DNA of 64,000 nt from Pseudomonas sp. RSB 5.4. GTDB taxonomy: Bacteria; Pseudomonadota; Gammaproteobacteria; Pseudomonadales; Pseudomonadaceae. The position numbers were made by a program, and so were the translations under genes. The notes under the pieces are model-generated. The model worked only from the letters and a program-made list of their open reading frames with translations, ran no database searches and had not been told where the DNA came from. The stretch spans positions 1,082,501-1,146,500 of the forward strand of contig NZ_CP146986.1 of NCBI RefSeq assembly GCF_037126175.1, given 5' to 3'. Of the stretch, positions 9,708 through 18,153 are shown piece after piece (the first letter of the stretch is position 1; each line of letters begins with the position of its first letter).

Positions 9708-10544
9708 CTATTGCGGCGCCAGATCGCCGTACCAATACGCCGCCGTCACACCCCCATCCATCAAGAAATCGCTACCTGTAATAAACGTGCCTTCCGGCCC
9801 CATCAACAACGCACCGACCGCGCCGACTTCATCCGGCGTGCCACCGCGTCCGGCGGCGCTGAGGTCTATCATGCGCTGGTAGCCTGGACCACGCGGGCCG
9901 CTCAGTTCGTCGCGCGCCAGTGGGGTGAAGATGATGCCCGGGCTGATGGTGTTGACCCGCGCCCCGCGCTTGCCCCAGCGTACGGCCTCGGCCATCACCC
10001 GCAAGGAATTGCCGCGTTTGGAGATCTGGTAGGCGTGCAACGGATCCCTGATCTGATCGGCCTGCAGCATCGGTAACGCCAAAAGTTCTTCCACCGGCGT
10101 GGTGGCCAGCGCCTTGTTCTGCTCGACACTCAAAGCCGGCAGGCGATGGCCAGACTGCGAGGCGATCACCACCGCCGAGCCGCCGTTGGCGATTACGTTG
10201 CCGAATTCCTCCAGTACCAGCGCCGTGCCATACAGATCCACCCGAAGAATCGTCGCGACTGGCGCCTGCGAGGGGGAAACGCCAGCGGCATGGATCACGC
10301 CGCTGATTTCGCCGATGGCGGTGGCGGTCTGCACCAGTGCCTGCACCGATTCGCGAGAGGCGATGTCGACAACCGTCGCGGTGACCTCAAACCCTGCATC
10401 GAACAGGACTTTGGCCGCCGCATCGGCGTTCTCCTGCTTCAGATCGGCCAGCACCACATGCTTGCCGGCACTGACCCGGCGGGCGATGGCCTGGCCAATA
10501 GAGCCGGGACCAATGACGACGATCACTTGCGCAGGATTTTTCAT
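9708..10544 (-). CDS. Short-chain dehydrogenase/reductase
   Basis: A 278-residue SDR oxidoreductase. The dinucleotide-binding glycine motif is GPGSIGQAIA (12-21, a variant of TGxxxGxG). An acidic Asp34 after beta-2 suggests NAD(H) preference. NAG-equivalent HAAG is at 85-88, active-site Ser near 130, and the YxxxK pair Tyr172/Lys176. The C-terminus carries the usual PGxxxTP and TGSDFLMDGG blocks. Substrate unknown. A helical insertion before Tyr172 (about residues 140-168) is longer than in classical SDRs. It appears monocistronic. Confidence 0.88.
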   Translation of the reverse strand: MKNPAQVIVVIGPGSIGQAIARRVSAGKHVVLADLKQENADAAAKVLFDAGFEVTATVVDIASRESVQALVQTATAIGEISGVIHAAGVSPSQAPVATILRVDLYGTALVLEEFGNVIANGGSAVVIASQSGHRLPALSVEQNKALATTPVEELLALPMLQADQIRDPLHAYQISKRGNSLRVMAEAVRWGKRGARVNTISPGIIFTPLARDELSGPRGPGYQRMIDLSAAGRGGTPDEVGAVGALLMGPEGTFITGSDFLMDGGVTAAYWYGDLAPQ

Positions 10545-10649
10545 GGTGGGCAGCTCTTTTCAGATGATGCGTCACCTTATAGGGCGGCTCATTGCTCAAC
10601 AATACGGCTTTGATTGCTAGGGCTCATGAGCAGAACTCATCAATTGCCC

Positions 10650-10931
10650 TCAGCGTTTGCACTGCGCCTGCACAACCTGGCAGGTGTTCGGCGTACCTCC
10701 GGAGCGGCTCGCGTAACGCATGCAGTTATTCAGCGATTTCTTGCGCGCCATGCTCAAGGTATCGCCCCAGGCCAGACCCCCTTCGCCGGAAGTGGGTACG
10801 GCTTTGGCGTAGCAGTTCGAACCGTTGGTGGCGTAGCGCTTGCTTGAACATCCCGCGGTCAGCGCCAGGGTGGTGGCGAGCAGGGTGAGCAGCAGCCATG
10901 AGGTGCATCGGCGTACGTTTGTTGCAGTCAT
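10650..10931 (-). CDS. Small putative lipoprotein
   Basis: A 93-residue protein with a lipoprotein signal: basic start, hydrophobic run and lipobox LTAGC, acylated Cys28. Start 10931 follows GGGGAA. The mature part is short and basic, with Cys residues (NCYA, NCMRYA, NTCQVVQAQC) that could form disulphides in the periplasm; its last block, from MARKKSLNNCM to CQVVQAQCK, looks like a conserved Cys-rich domain. The Ser residues after the lipobox suggest outer-membrane sorting. Function unknown. Confidence 0.8.
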   Translation of the reverse strand: MTATNVRRCTSWLLLTLLATTLALTAGCSSKRYATNGSNCYAKAVPTSGEGGLAWGDTLSMARKKSLNNCMRYASRSGGTPNTCQVVQAQCKR

Positions 10932-11019
10932 CACGGTTCCCCGTTGGGTCAGGCGCATTGATTGCCTGTCTGTCAGGCGTTGGGCATTATCCAGCAATCG
11001 ACATAAGGAAGCGTCCCCA

Positions 11020-11508
11020 ATGCGTGCACCCACCCTACACCTGATGTGCGGCAAGATCGCCTCGGGCAAATCCACACTGGCCCAATCTCTGGCTGAGCAG
11101 CACGGCGCGCTTGTGCTCAGTGAAGATCAGTGGCTGTCGCGGCTGTATCCAGAGCAGATCAAATCCGTGGCGGATTACGTTCGATGTGCGCGGCAGATTC
11201 GCGGGGTGCTGGGGCCGTTGGTGATCGATGTGCTGACGGCCGGGGTGAGTGTGGTGCTGGATTTTCCGGCCAATACCGTGGCGGATCGGCAATGGCTGCG
11301 AGGGCTGGCGGATACTGCAAAAGTGCCGCATTGCCTGCACTATCTCGCGGTGGATGACGATACTTGCCGCGCCCGGCTGCATGCACGCAACGCGTTGGCG
11401 GAGCATGAGTTTGCCGCTTCGGATGCAGAGTTTGATTTGATCTCCAGCTACTTTCAGGTGCCGGAATCGGGCGAGGAGCTTGAGATCGTCATGCACCGAA
11501 ATCGCTAG
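11020..11508 (+). CDS. AAA-family small P-loop kinase-like ATPase
   Basis: A 162-residue cytoplasmic P-loop protein. Walker A GKIASGKST is at residues 11-19, followed by the SEDQWLSRLYP segment typical of the AAA_33/zeta-toxin-like kinase group, and a lid region rich in Arg (CRARLHARN). ATG 11020 follows AAGGA by ten bases. It may phosphorylate a small metabolite, nucleotide or antibiotic; no partner antitoxin is adjacent. The last codons overlap a REP element (TAG stop at 11506-11508). Confidence 0.82.
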   Translation: MRAPTLHLMCGKIASGKSTLAQSLAEQHGALVLSEDQWLSRLYPEQIKSVADYVRCARQIRGVLGPLVIDVLTAGVSVVLDFPANTVADRQWLRGLADTAKVPHCLHYLAVDDDTCRARLHARNALAEHEFAASDAEFDLISSYFQVPESGEELEIVMHRNR

Positions 11509-11612
11509 CAGGCTAGCTCCCACTTTGAATCTCTGGCAGCCGCCAATCCTGAGCTCACCGCAAAAAAACTGTGGGAGCTGGCTTGCCAGCGATAGGGCCG
11601 TGTCAGTCTCCA
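11501..11612. repeat. REP elements between convergent kinase genes
   Basis: Two REP-like sequences: ATCGCTAGCAGGCTAGCTCCCAC (11501-11523, overlapping the stop of the plus-strand kinase) and GTGGGAGCTGGCTTGCCAGC... (11571-11612). A third, degenerate REP continues into the 3' end of the minus-strand kinase gene. Confidence 0.82.
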
Positions 11613-12137
11613 TCACTTTGGCAGGCTCGCCCCAATCGCCAAAAGGCCAGTTCCCACAATGATCTCCACCGCCTGATCCACGGAGAGACTCGTGGTGTCG
11701 AGCCGAAGGATCGGCTGCGTCCAGGCTTCATATTCGTGATTCACAACAGAAGACCAGCTCGGGGGAGTCAGTCCCGTTATGTCTGATTGCCGATGCTCAA
11801 CCCGACGACGATGCTCACGTCGATCCGAGCAAATCACTTCGATGTTGAGCAACGGCGCTCCCGAGCGAGCCGCGATGTCGGCCCACGCTTGCCGGCTTTC
11901 AGCGACCGGATTCACACAATCAACCACGACACTGTGGCCAGGACGCAGGTTGTTCACGGCCAGCTCGTTGGCGACCCGGTAACCGCTGGTACCGACATCA
12001 TCGGCCAGAACCCCGGCGTTGCGGATGGCTTGTTCGATCGTGTCGATACGCAGACAGGTCGCATCCAGCCGGATCGCGAGTGATCTGGCGATCGTGGTCT
12101 TTCCGGTTCCCGGCAGGCCGCTGAAGACAATTAGCAT
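11613..12137 (-). CDS. AAA_33-type P-loop kinase
   Basis: A 174-residue P-loop protein. Walker A GLPGTGKTT is at residues 7-15; after it come CLRIDTIEQAIR, the base or substrate-binding region, and an Arg-rich lid (DRREHRRRVEHR). It resembles the AAA_33 kinases (adenylyl-sulfate, gluconate or aminoglycoside kinase relatives), substrate unknown. The C-terminal 13 or so residues (GTGLLAIGASLPK) are encoded by a degenerate REP sequence, so the tail has probably been rebuilt by a repeat insertion. It follows the PD-(D/E)XK-like gene by 57 bases on the same strand and may be co-transcribed with it. Confidence 0.83.
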   Translation of the reverse strand: MLIVFSGLPGTGKTTIARSLAIRLDATCLRIDTIEQAIRNAGVLADDVGTSGYRVANELAVNNLRPGHSVVVDCVNPVAESRQAWADIAARSGAPLLNIEVICSDRREHRRRVEHRQSDITGLTPPSWSSVVNHEYEAWTQPILRLDTTSLSVDQAVEIIVGTGLLAIGASLPK

Positions 12138-12194
12138 TGGCAGTCCTTGTTCGCAGCGGCCCAGGTCGTGCGCAGAAGTGGATGAAGACCTGAC

Positions 12195-12671
12195 TTACAA
12201 CGCCCACATCCGAATCAGGGCAAATTGCAGATCCACAGTGACGCATGTCCGGCCATCCACCCATTCATCTTCGCGTAGACGGCGTCCGGTATTGGTTTCG
12301 CGCTCGCCTTTGGCGATGACCAGGACGAACAGGCGGGTAGGGCACTCGAAAGAGCGCAACCGATCAACATCGGCCCGCACCGACCAATCGCCTTCCAGGC
12401 ACTTGGCCTGCGAGACATCGCCCAGACATTTGATTTCGGCGACCATCCTTGCCGCGCCGTTGTCGTCCAATGAGTACAGGTCCGCCTTGCGTCGGTCGCC
12501 TATCGGCAGATCCGTCCAGATCTCGACCTCATCTTCGAACCAGGCTTGCAGACTGATCTGGGCCTGAATCCAATGCTCGCGGCAACTATTGAGTTGCAGC
12601 ACTTGCTCAAGATTCTTTTCCATCCCGCGAAAGGCGCGCTCGAACAAACCGAGCCATTGAGTGGTGTCCAT
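12195..12671 (-). CDS. Hypothetical protein, possible PD-(D/E)XK nuclease fold
   Basis: A 158-residue soluble protein, no signal peptide. Residues about 58-82 contain KADLY, a short spacer, then VAEIKCLG, which fits the D-(x)n-ExK core of PD-(D/E)XK nucleases. It is followed by a helix and a hydrophobic strand (RLFVLVIAK), as in that fold. I do not recognise the family. A nuclease role is inference from the motif spacing only. It lies upstream of a small P-loop kinase in the same direction. Confidence 0.7.
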   Translation of the reverse strand: MDTTQWLGLFERAFRGMEKNLEQVLQLNSCREHWIQAQISLQAWFEDEVEIWTDLPIGDRRKADLYSLDDNGAARMVAEIKCLGDVSQAKCLEGDWSVRADVDRLRSFECPTRLFVLVIAKGERETNTGRRLREDEWVDGRTCVTVDLQFALIRMWAL

Positions 12672-13049
12672 TTCACATTTCCTGTGTCAGTCCATTTAGG
12701 GGGAGGGATTATGGACGGAATCTCCTTCAACCGAAAACTCCAGACTCATCACCGGCAGACATCATTCCTGTGGCCAACACAAACAACTGTGGGAGCTGGC
12801 TTGCCAGCGATGGGGCCGTGTCAGTCTCCATCCTTCCCGGCTGATCCACCGCCATCGCTGGCAAGCCAGCTCCCACAGGGTTATCTGTTGCTCCCGCAAT
12901 TCGCGAAACAAACTGATCCATGACGGACAAAAAACGCAGCCCACGGCCCAATCGCGCAGGCATTTGCGTGCGCAGTCGTTCTGTCATATTCAGTATCAGT
13001 TGATTGCAGATATTAGCCAGCCCAACGCTAATTCCAATGAGGCTGCACT
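12672..13049. other. Intergenic region with REP pair, no gene seen
   Basis: 378 bases between divergent genes. The middle is a REP doublet (see 12788-12877). The right end, just before the phosphatase gene, has AT-richer sequence (CATATTCAGTATCAGTTGATTGCAG) likely to hold its promoter, but no convincing -35/-10 pair can be named. Short open frames here only read through the REP. Confidence 0.7.
12788..12877. repeat. REP inverted doublet
   Basis: TGTGGGAGCTGGCTTGCCAGCGATGG and its near-perfect complement CCATCGCTGGCAAGCCAGCTCCCACA form inverted arms around a spacer of about 40 bases. The same family occurs at 11571. Confidence 0.88.
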
Positions 13050-14969
13050 GTGTTCCAACGTCTTGTGTGTTCGCTGTCCGTTCTGAGCCTGTCCATCGCT
13101 GCTGCTCACGCTGCCGAGCCCGTCGCGCTCGACACGCCACGCCTGAAAAGTATCGACAACTTCCGTGATGTCGCTGGCCTCACCACCGCGTACTCCACGG
13201 CCCATGACGGCACGATGCGCGGCGGTGTGTTCTACCGTTCCAACGCGATCACGCCGTCGGCGGCGGATCTGGCGACTCTCAACAGCCTGGGCATCAAAGC
13301 CGTCTACGACCTGCGCACCCCGAGCGAAATCGCCGCCACGCCAGACACGCTGCTGACCGGCGCGACCTACCAGAACATCGACATTATCGGCAGCACCACC
13401 TCGGGTGCGAACATCACCACCGTGTCGTTCAAAAGCGCGGCCGACGCCATCGCCATGATGGAACAGACCAACCGTGCCTTCGTCAGCGATGCGGGGATGC
13501 GCGGCCAGTTCGGCAAGCTGTTCAACGAACTGGCCAGCACCGACGGTGCGCAACTGTTCCACTGCACCGCCGGCAAGGACCGTACCGGCTGGACCGCCGC
13601 TGTGTTGCAGAGCATCGCCGGGGTCGACAATGCGACCATCATGGCCAACTATCTGGCGACCAATGACTACACCGCCGCCCGCGTCGCCGCGACTCTTAAA
13701 GCAATGCCGCCAAGCATGGCCTCGGTCTACGCGCCGTTGCTCGGCGTGCAGGCAAGCTATTTGCAGGCCGGGCTCGATGAAGTCACCGCCGAATACGGCA
13801 GCATGGACAACTACCTCAAACAAGGCCTCGGTCTGTCGCAGGCAACTATCTACGTGCTGCGCGGCAAACTGGTTGAGTACAACAGCCTGCCGGGTCAGGC
13901 CGGGTTGATTGGCAACGCCGCTGCCGGTGCCGAATTGTTGCGCGAGTTGCAGAACACCAGCCTGTCCGGCACCTACAGCGCCTACAACTATTACCTGCAA
14001 TCGGCGATCGACGCCGGCACCCTCGGCGGTGTTGAATCCCAAGTCGGCGGTCAGGTTCACGCTGACGCCGCCAGCTACCTGCTGCGCCAGAACGCAATGA
14101 TCGAACAAGCCGCCGCACCCTACGCCAGCGGCTCCGATCTGAAAGTCGGCCAATACCGTTTGTGGACCACCGCGCTGGCCGGCTACCTCGGCACCGACGG
14201 CTCATCCCACGCCGAGAGCAGCAATGAACACAGCCAGGGCCTGATGGTCGGCGTCACCCAGCGCTTCTCCGAACAACTCAGCGCGCGCGGCGGTTTCGGC
14301 TACAGCAAAGGCACCGTCGGCGGCGCGGGTGGCGAGGCCGATACCGACTTCACCTTCTTCAACCTCGGCGCGCGCTACGCCTTCACCAGCCTGGAACGCG
14401 GCTTGTTCGTCGACGCCAACGCCAGCGCCGGCTACGTCGATTACGACAGCAAACGCGAACTGGGCGGCGGCCTCGGCACGGCCAAGGGCGACACCCACGG
14501 CAACCTCACCGGCGCGACGCTGGCGCTGGGTTACCGCGCACCGGTCAACGGCATGGTCCTCGAACCTAGCCTCGGCCTGCGCGTCAGCCACCTCGACCTC
14601 AAAGGCTTCAAAGAGAAGGGCAGCGAACTGTCACTCGACGTCGACGACAACACCGCCACCCGCCGCAGCGCCGTCGCCAACCTCAACGTGGCGTTCGCCC
14701 CGGTCGCGATGGGCGCCTGGCAACTGGTGCCGGGCGTGCAAGTTGGCTACGAACGCACGCTAGGCAACAACGACGTCAACAGCCAAAGTCACCTGCTGGG
14801 CCTCGACATCGAACAACGCGCCGCCTTCGACAACCGCGACCAGTTCAGCGGTGGCGTCAACCTGATGGCCAGCCTCGGCGCCGTCAGCGTCGGCGCAGAA
14901 GTCGGCGCCAGCGGCGGCGGTGACAGCCACGGTTTCAGTGGCAGCCTGAAGGCCAGTTACGCGTTCTAA
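13050..14969 (+). CDS. Autotransporter with protein-tyrosine-phosphatase passenger
   Basis: A 639-residue two-part protein. A Sec signal peptide (cleavage after AHA, residue 21) precedes a Y_phosphatase3-type domain with NFRDVAG (37-43), the YDLRTPSE segment and the phosphatase P-loop HCTAGKDRTG (171-180; Cys172, Arg178). From about residue 340 to the C-terminal Phe is a beta barrel of alternating strands typical of type Va autotransporters, ending GSLKASYAF. The phosphatase would be placed at or released from the cell surface and could act on phosphotyrosine, lipids or phosphoinositides. Start is a GTG with GAGG eight bases upstream. Monocistronic. The dual-domain layout is clear; the substrate is not. 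Confidence 0.92.
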   Translation: MFQRLVCSLSVLSLSIAAAHAAEPVALDTPRLKSIDNFRDVAGLTTAYSTAHDGTMRGGVFYRSNAITPSAADLATLNSLGIKAVYDLRTPSEIAATPDTLLTGATYQNIDIIGSTTSGANITTVSFKSAADAIAMMEQTNRAFVSDAGMRGQFGKLFNELASTDGAQLFHCTAGKDRTGWTAAVLQSIAGVDNATIMANYLATNDYTAARVAATLKAMPPSMASVYAPLLGVQASYLQAGLDEVTAEYGSMDNYLKQGLGLSQATIYVLRGKLVEYNSLPGQAGLIGNAAAGAELLRELQNTSLSGTYSAYNYYLQSAIDAGTLGGVESQVGGQVHADAASYLLRQNAMIEQAAAPYASGSDLKVGQYRLWTTALAGYLGTDGSSHAESSNEHSQGLMVGVTQRFSEQLSARGGFGYSKGTVGGAGGEADTDFTFFNLGARYAFTSLERGLFVDANASAGYVDYDSKRELGGGLGTAKGDTHGNLTGATLALGYRAPVNGMVLEPSLGLRVSHLDLKGFKEKGSELSLDVDDNTATRRSAVANLNVAFAPVAMGAWQLVPGVQVGYERTLGNNDVNSQSHLLGLDIEQRAAFDNRDQFSGGVNLMASLGAVSVGAEVGASGGGDSHGFSGSLKASYAF

Positions 14970-15044
14970 AGAAGGGGAGGACTAACAGGTCAAGGATGAC
15001 CTCAATCCTCAAGGCACCCCAAAAACAGAAGGTGCCCCCCCAAC

Positions 15045-15089
15045 CTGTGGCGAGGGAGCTTGCTCCCGCTGGGCCGCGAAGCAGCCCTA
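15045..15089. repeat. REP element
   Basis: Single REP-like palindrome CTGTGGCGAGGGAGCTTGCTCCCGCTGGG with GAGGGAGC/GCTCCC core, lying between the convergent autotransporter and EAL genes. Confidence 0.75.
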
Positions 15090-15102
15090 AAAACAAGCCT
15101 TG

Positions 15103-16698
15103 TCAAACACACCCAACCAGCTCACCGACCTGACCATGCAGTTCCGCAATCCCCCCATACCGCTCCCCAACAAACCCCACAAACTCCCCTGCAGGCATCG
15201 GCTTCGCAAACAACCACCCCTGCCCGAAATCCACGCCACGACTGCGCAAATAATCCAGCTGCGCCTCCGTCTCAATCCCTTCAGCCACCAGCTTCAAGCG
15301 CAGACTCTTGGCCATGTCGATGATATGCGCGGTCACCGAACTCGCCTCCGGATCACGCCCGATAGTGTCGACAAACGACTTATCGATCTTCAACACATCC
15401 AGCGGCAGCTGCTGCAAATGCTGCAGGCTGGAAAACCCGGTGCCGAAATCATCGATGGCCGCCAGATGCCCCAATTCGCGTGCCTGATTCACTGTCTGCC
15501 GCGCCGATTCGATCTGCACAAAACCGCGCTCCGTGGCCTCCAGCCAGATCTGGCTCGGCCACACATCAGCCTTGCTCATGGCCGACTTGAGCCGTGGCAG
15601 GAACCGCCCGCTGCTGATATCCGCCGCCGCCAGATTAATCGCCACATGCAGGCTGCGTTCTTTTACCAGCAGCGGCCCGAGATCCTGCATGACGTGATCG
15701 ATCACCTGATCAGTGATCGGCAGAATCAGCCCACTCTGCTCAGCCAGCGGAATGAACAGATCGGGCCGCACCAGGCTGCCGTCCGGATGCCGCCAGCGCA
15801 CCAGCGCTTCGGCCCCGACACAGGCGCCATCGCTCAAATCAATGATCGGCTGATAGTGCACGATGAACTCACGATTACGCACCGCCAGTTCCAGCTCGGC
15901 CAGTGGCGACAGACGCTTGCGCGTACGCCGCACAATCACCAGCGCAAGCATCCCGGCAATCAACCCGCCGATCGGCAGCAACAGCATCTCCCGGCGCACC
16001 AGACCTTGCAGCAACTCATGGCGCGACACCGCTGCAATCGCCACCCAATCACCGCTGTGCACCAGCGTATACAAATAACCGTCCTCCAGCGCCGAAGCGG
16101 GGCCCAGGTGCACGCGACTCATGAAACGCTCCGCCCCTGGCCGCGACGCACCGACCAGTTGCCCGGCAGCGGTGCCGACCATCAAGTGCACATCGTCCTC
16201 GACCATCACCTGCAAAAACTGCTCGGGGTCGACCAGCACATTGAACGCCGCATACTGCAGCGCCATCATCGGCTTGGCCGGCACAATCCGCGCCTGCACG
16301 CCGAGCGACACGCGCACCCCGTCAGCGGTGACAAAATCTTCCTTCCACGGCGTCACCCGATGGCCCACCGCACCCCACGAACCGCAGGCATAAATCTCTT
16401 CCTCGACATAGCCGATCGACTTCACCGCAAACGTGTTGATCGTCAGTAGACGCATCTCGTCGATGCTCTCCGGCGTACATGGCGCAAGGCTCGACGCGGC
16501 GACGCTCTTCAGCACTCCGGCGGCTTCTTGGAAGGTATTGTTGGCGCGGCTGGAGGCCACGGACGCCAGCGATTCGAGACGTTGCTGCGCCGCTGCCAGG
16601 TTCAACACCCAGGCGACGTAACCCATCAAAAGTACTGGAAGCAAGACACACGGAAGGCCCAGGAGAATGCTCCCCCAGACAATGCGTTTTTTGTTCAT
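15103..16698 (-). CDS. CSS-motif EAL-domain c-di-GMP phosphodiesterase
   Basis: A 531-residue inner-membrane protein. TM1 is at about 9-34, followed by a periplasmic sensor domain containing the conserved CGSW motif (105-108) and Cys74, TM2 at about 239-257, then a cytoplasmic EAL domain. EAL is at 297-299 and DDFGTG at 416-421; the Asn, Lys and Glu residues expected for metal binding and catalysis (NLA, KID, AEGIE) are present, so it should hydrolyse c-di-GMP. In the PdeC (CSS) family, periplasmic disulphide status controls activity. ATG 16698 (MNKKRI) follows GGTGG; an upstream in-frame start is less likely. Convergent with the autotransporter. Confidence 0.93.
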   Translation of the reverse strand: MNKKRIVWGSILLGLPCVLLPVLLMGYVAWVLNLAAAQQRLESLASVASSRANNTFQEAAGVLKSVAASSLAPCTPESIDEMRLLTINTFAVKSIGYVEEEIYACGSWGAVGHRVTPWKEDFVTADGVRVSLGVQARIVPAKPMMALQYAAFNVLVDPEQFLQVMVEDDVHLMVGTAAGQLVGASRPGAERFMSRVHLGPASALEDGYLYTLVHSGDWVAIAAVSRHELLQGLVRREMLLLPIGGLIAGMLALVIVRRTRKRLSPLAELELAVRNREFIVHYQPIIDLSDGACVGAEALVRWRHPDGSLVRPDLFIPLAEQSGLILPITDQVIDHVMQDLGPLLVKERSLHVAINLAAADISSGRFLPRLKSAMSKADVWPSQIWLEATERGFVQIESARQTVNQARELGHLAAIDDFGTGFSSLQHLQQLPLDVLKIDKSFVDTIGRDPEASSVTAHIIDMAKSLRLKLVAEGIETEAQLDYLRSRGVDFGQGWLFAKPMPAGEFVGFVGERYGGIAELHGQVGELVGCV

Positions 16699-16823
16699 TT
16701 GACGCCACCTTGGCCCACGGCCCGTGACGTGCGGCTGCACGGCTGTTAATCAGCGACCACAGATTAGCGCTGGCGCCGTCGACCGATCTTGCCGCAGATC
16801 AATATTTCTGCCGCCCACGCCTG

Positions 16824-17804
16824 TCAGCGTCGCGGGTGCGTGCCCGAGCGCAAATCCGCCGGACTCACCCCATACGCCTGCTGAAAATACTGACAAAACC
16901 GCCCGACATTACTGAAGCCAAAGCGCAGCGCCACCTCCGTCACCGACGCCGAATGCCGCTGCCTCAGCGCCTCGAAAGCGCGCTCCAATCGCACCTGCCG
17001 CTGATACGCCACAATCGACGTCCCGACAAACCGCCGAAACCCATCCTGCAATGCGCGCTGACTGACATTGCTCAACCGCGCCAACTCGACGCCACTCACC
17101 AACTGCTCCGGATGCGCCTGAATAAACTCCATCGCCAACTTCACATGCCGCGGCGCCACCCTCGGCGCGGGCTGGCGCAACACCTCGGTAAAATTGTGCG
17201 GCCACGCCTCCAGCACCGCATCAATCAACATCTCGCGCAACCGCGACGGCATCAGCGTGCCGCTGTTGAGCAACAAATCAAACTCCGTCCCCGTCGCCAG
17301 ATCAATCAACGCCTTGATCCCCTGAAACGCCGCCGAGTGCAGATCCACCGCCGGCTCAAACACAATCTTCTGCACAATCGGCCGCCCCAACAACGCCGCC
17401 AACCGCTCCGTGAGCTGCCCCCGATTCACCGAAATCCCGTGCTGCGCATGATTGTCGAGAAACCGCATCGAACGGATATCCGCCTTATCAATCGCCAACC
17501 CCACCTGGGCCATGCCGACGGACTCGGTGCGGTGGTTGAACACAATCTTGCCCGCCGTGGGAATCACGAACGTGATCTCATCCTGCGGGTCGGGGAAGGT
17601 GACGGTGAAATCACCGTGGTAATGCATGCGCCGGAAACTGACGCCGTCGTGCCTGCCGTAGACGCCGCTGATGATGATGTTGGAGGGGATCGGCGGGGTG
17701 TCGGCGTAGCGATTGCCGAAGAGCCGGGAGAAGAGGGCGCCGAAGTCTTCGCAGTGGAGGTTTTCGGAGCGGAGGATGATTTTTTGGTGGGGGCTTGGGG
17801 ACAC
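16824..17804 (-). CDS. AraC-family transcriptional regulator
   Basis: A regulator of about 326 residues: an N-terminal cupin-like domain resembling the AraC_binding_2 type, and a C-terminal double helix-turn-helix (last 100 residues, with RFGFSNVGRFCQYFQQAYG). The start is uncertain. GTG 17804 has AAGGTG nine bases upstream and matches the usual family length. An ATG at 18026 would add 74 residues of low-complexity, proline-rich sequence with no ribosome site, from a G/T-rich repetitive stretch. Divergent from the sulfatase-maturase gene, but about 350 bases separate the coding regions, so control of that operon is only possible. Confidence 0.82.
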   Translation of the reverse strand: MSPSPHQKIILRSENLHCEDFGALFSRLFGNRYADTPPIPSNIIISGVYGRHDGVSFRRMHYHGDFTVTFPDPQDEITFVIPTAGKIVFNHRTESVGMAQVGLAIDKADIRSMRFLDNHAQHGISVNRGQLTERLAALLGRPIVQKIVFEPAVDLHSAAFQGIKALIDLATGTEFDLLLNSGTLMPSRLREMLIDAVLEAWPHNFTEVLRQPAPRVAPRHVKLAMEFIQAHPEQLVSGVELARLSNVSQRALQDGFRRFVGTSIVAYQRQVRLERAFEALRQRHSASVTEVALRFGFSNVGRFCQYFQQAYGVSPADLRSGTHPRR

Positions 17805-18088
17805 CTTGGGGGGCACCTTGGGTTGGGGGCTCTTGGATAAGGGAGGCGGAGGGATGTTAGCAGTTTGGGGGTGACAGATTTGTGACCGAAAATGAGTCAC
17901 TGGAAATAGGTACGCTTTCGGCCAAAAGCAGCCTTTCAGCCAAGTTTTGATCGGACTCAATTCCGCGGCTTTGAAAGTAATGCGTCGTAGCAGCAGTGGT
18001 TTCCCACCGAACGGGATAGAGGACATGATCAGATTCTGTCAGCTATTGCTGCTCGCAAATCTGTCCGTTTGATCGACACTCTTGTCAA

Positions 18089-18116
18089 TTGCCCACTCGA
18101 GAAACCCGTCTATAGT
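18089..18116 (+). promoter_or_regulatory. Candidate sigma70 promoter for the sulfatase operon
   Basis: TTGCCC and TATAGT separated by 16 bases, 37 bases before the maturase ATG. Only a consensus-by-eye match. Confidence 0.4.
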
Positions 18117-18153
18117 CAATGCTGCATTTCGCACAGGTAGAAAGGTCAAGTCG

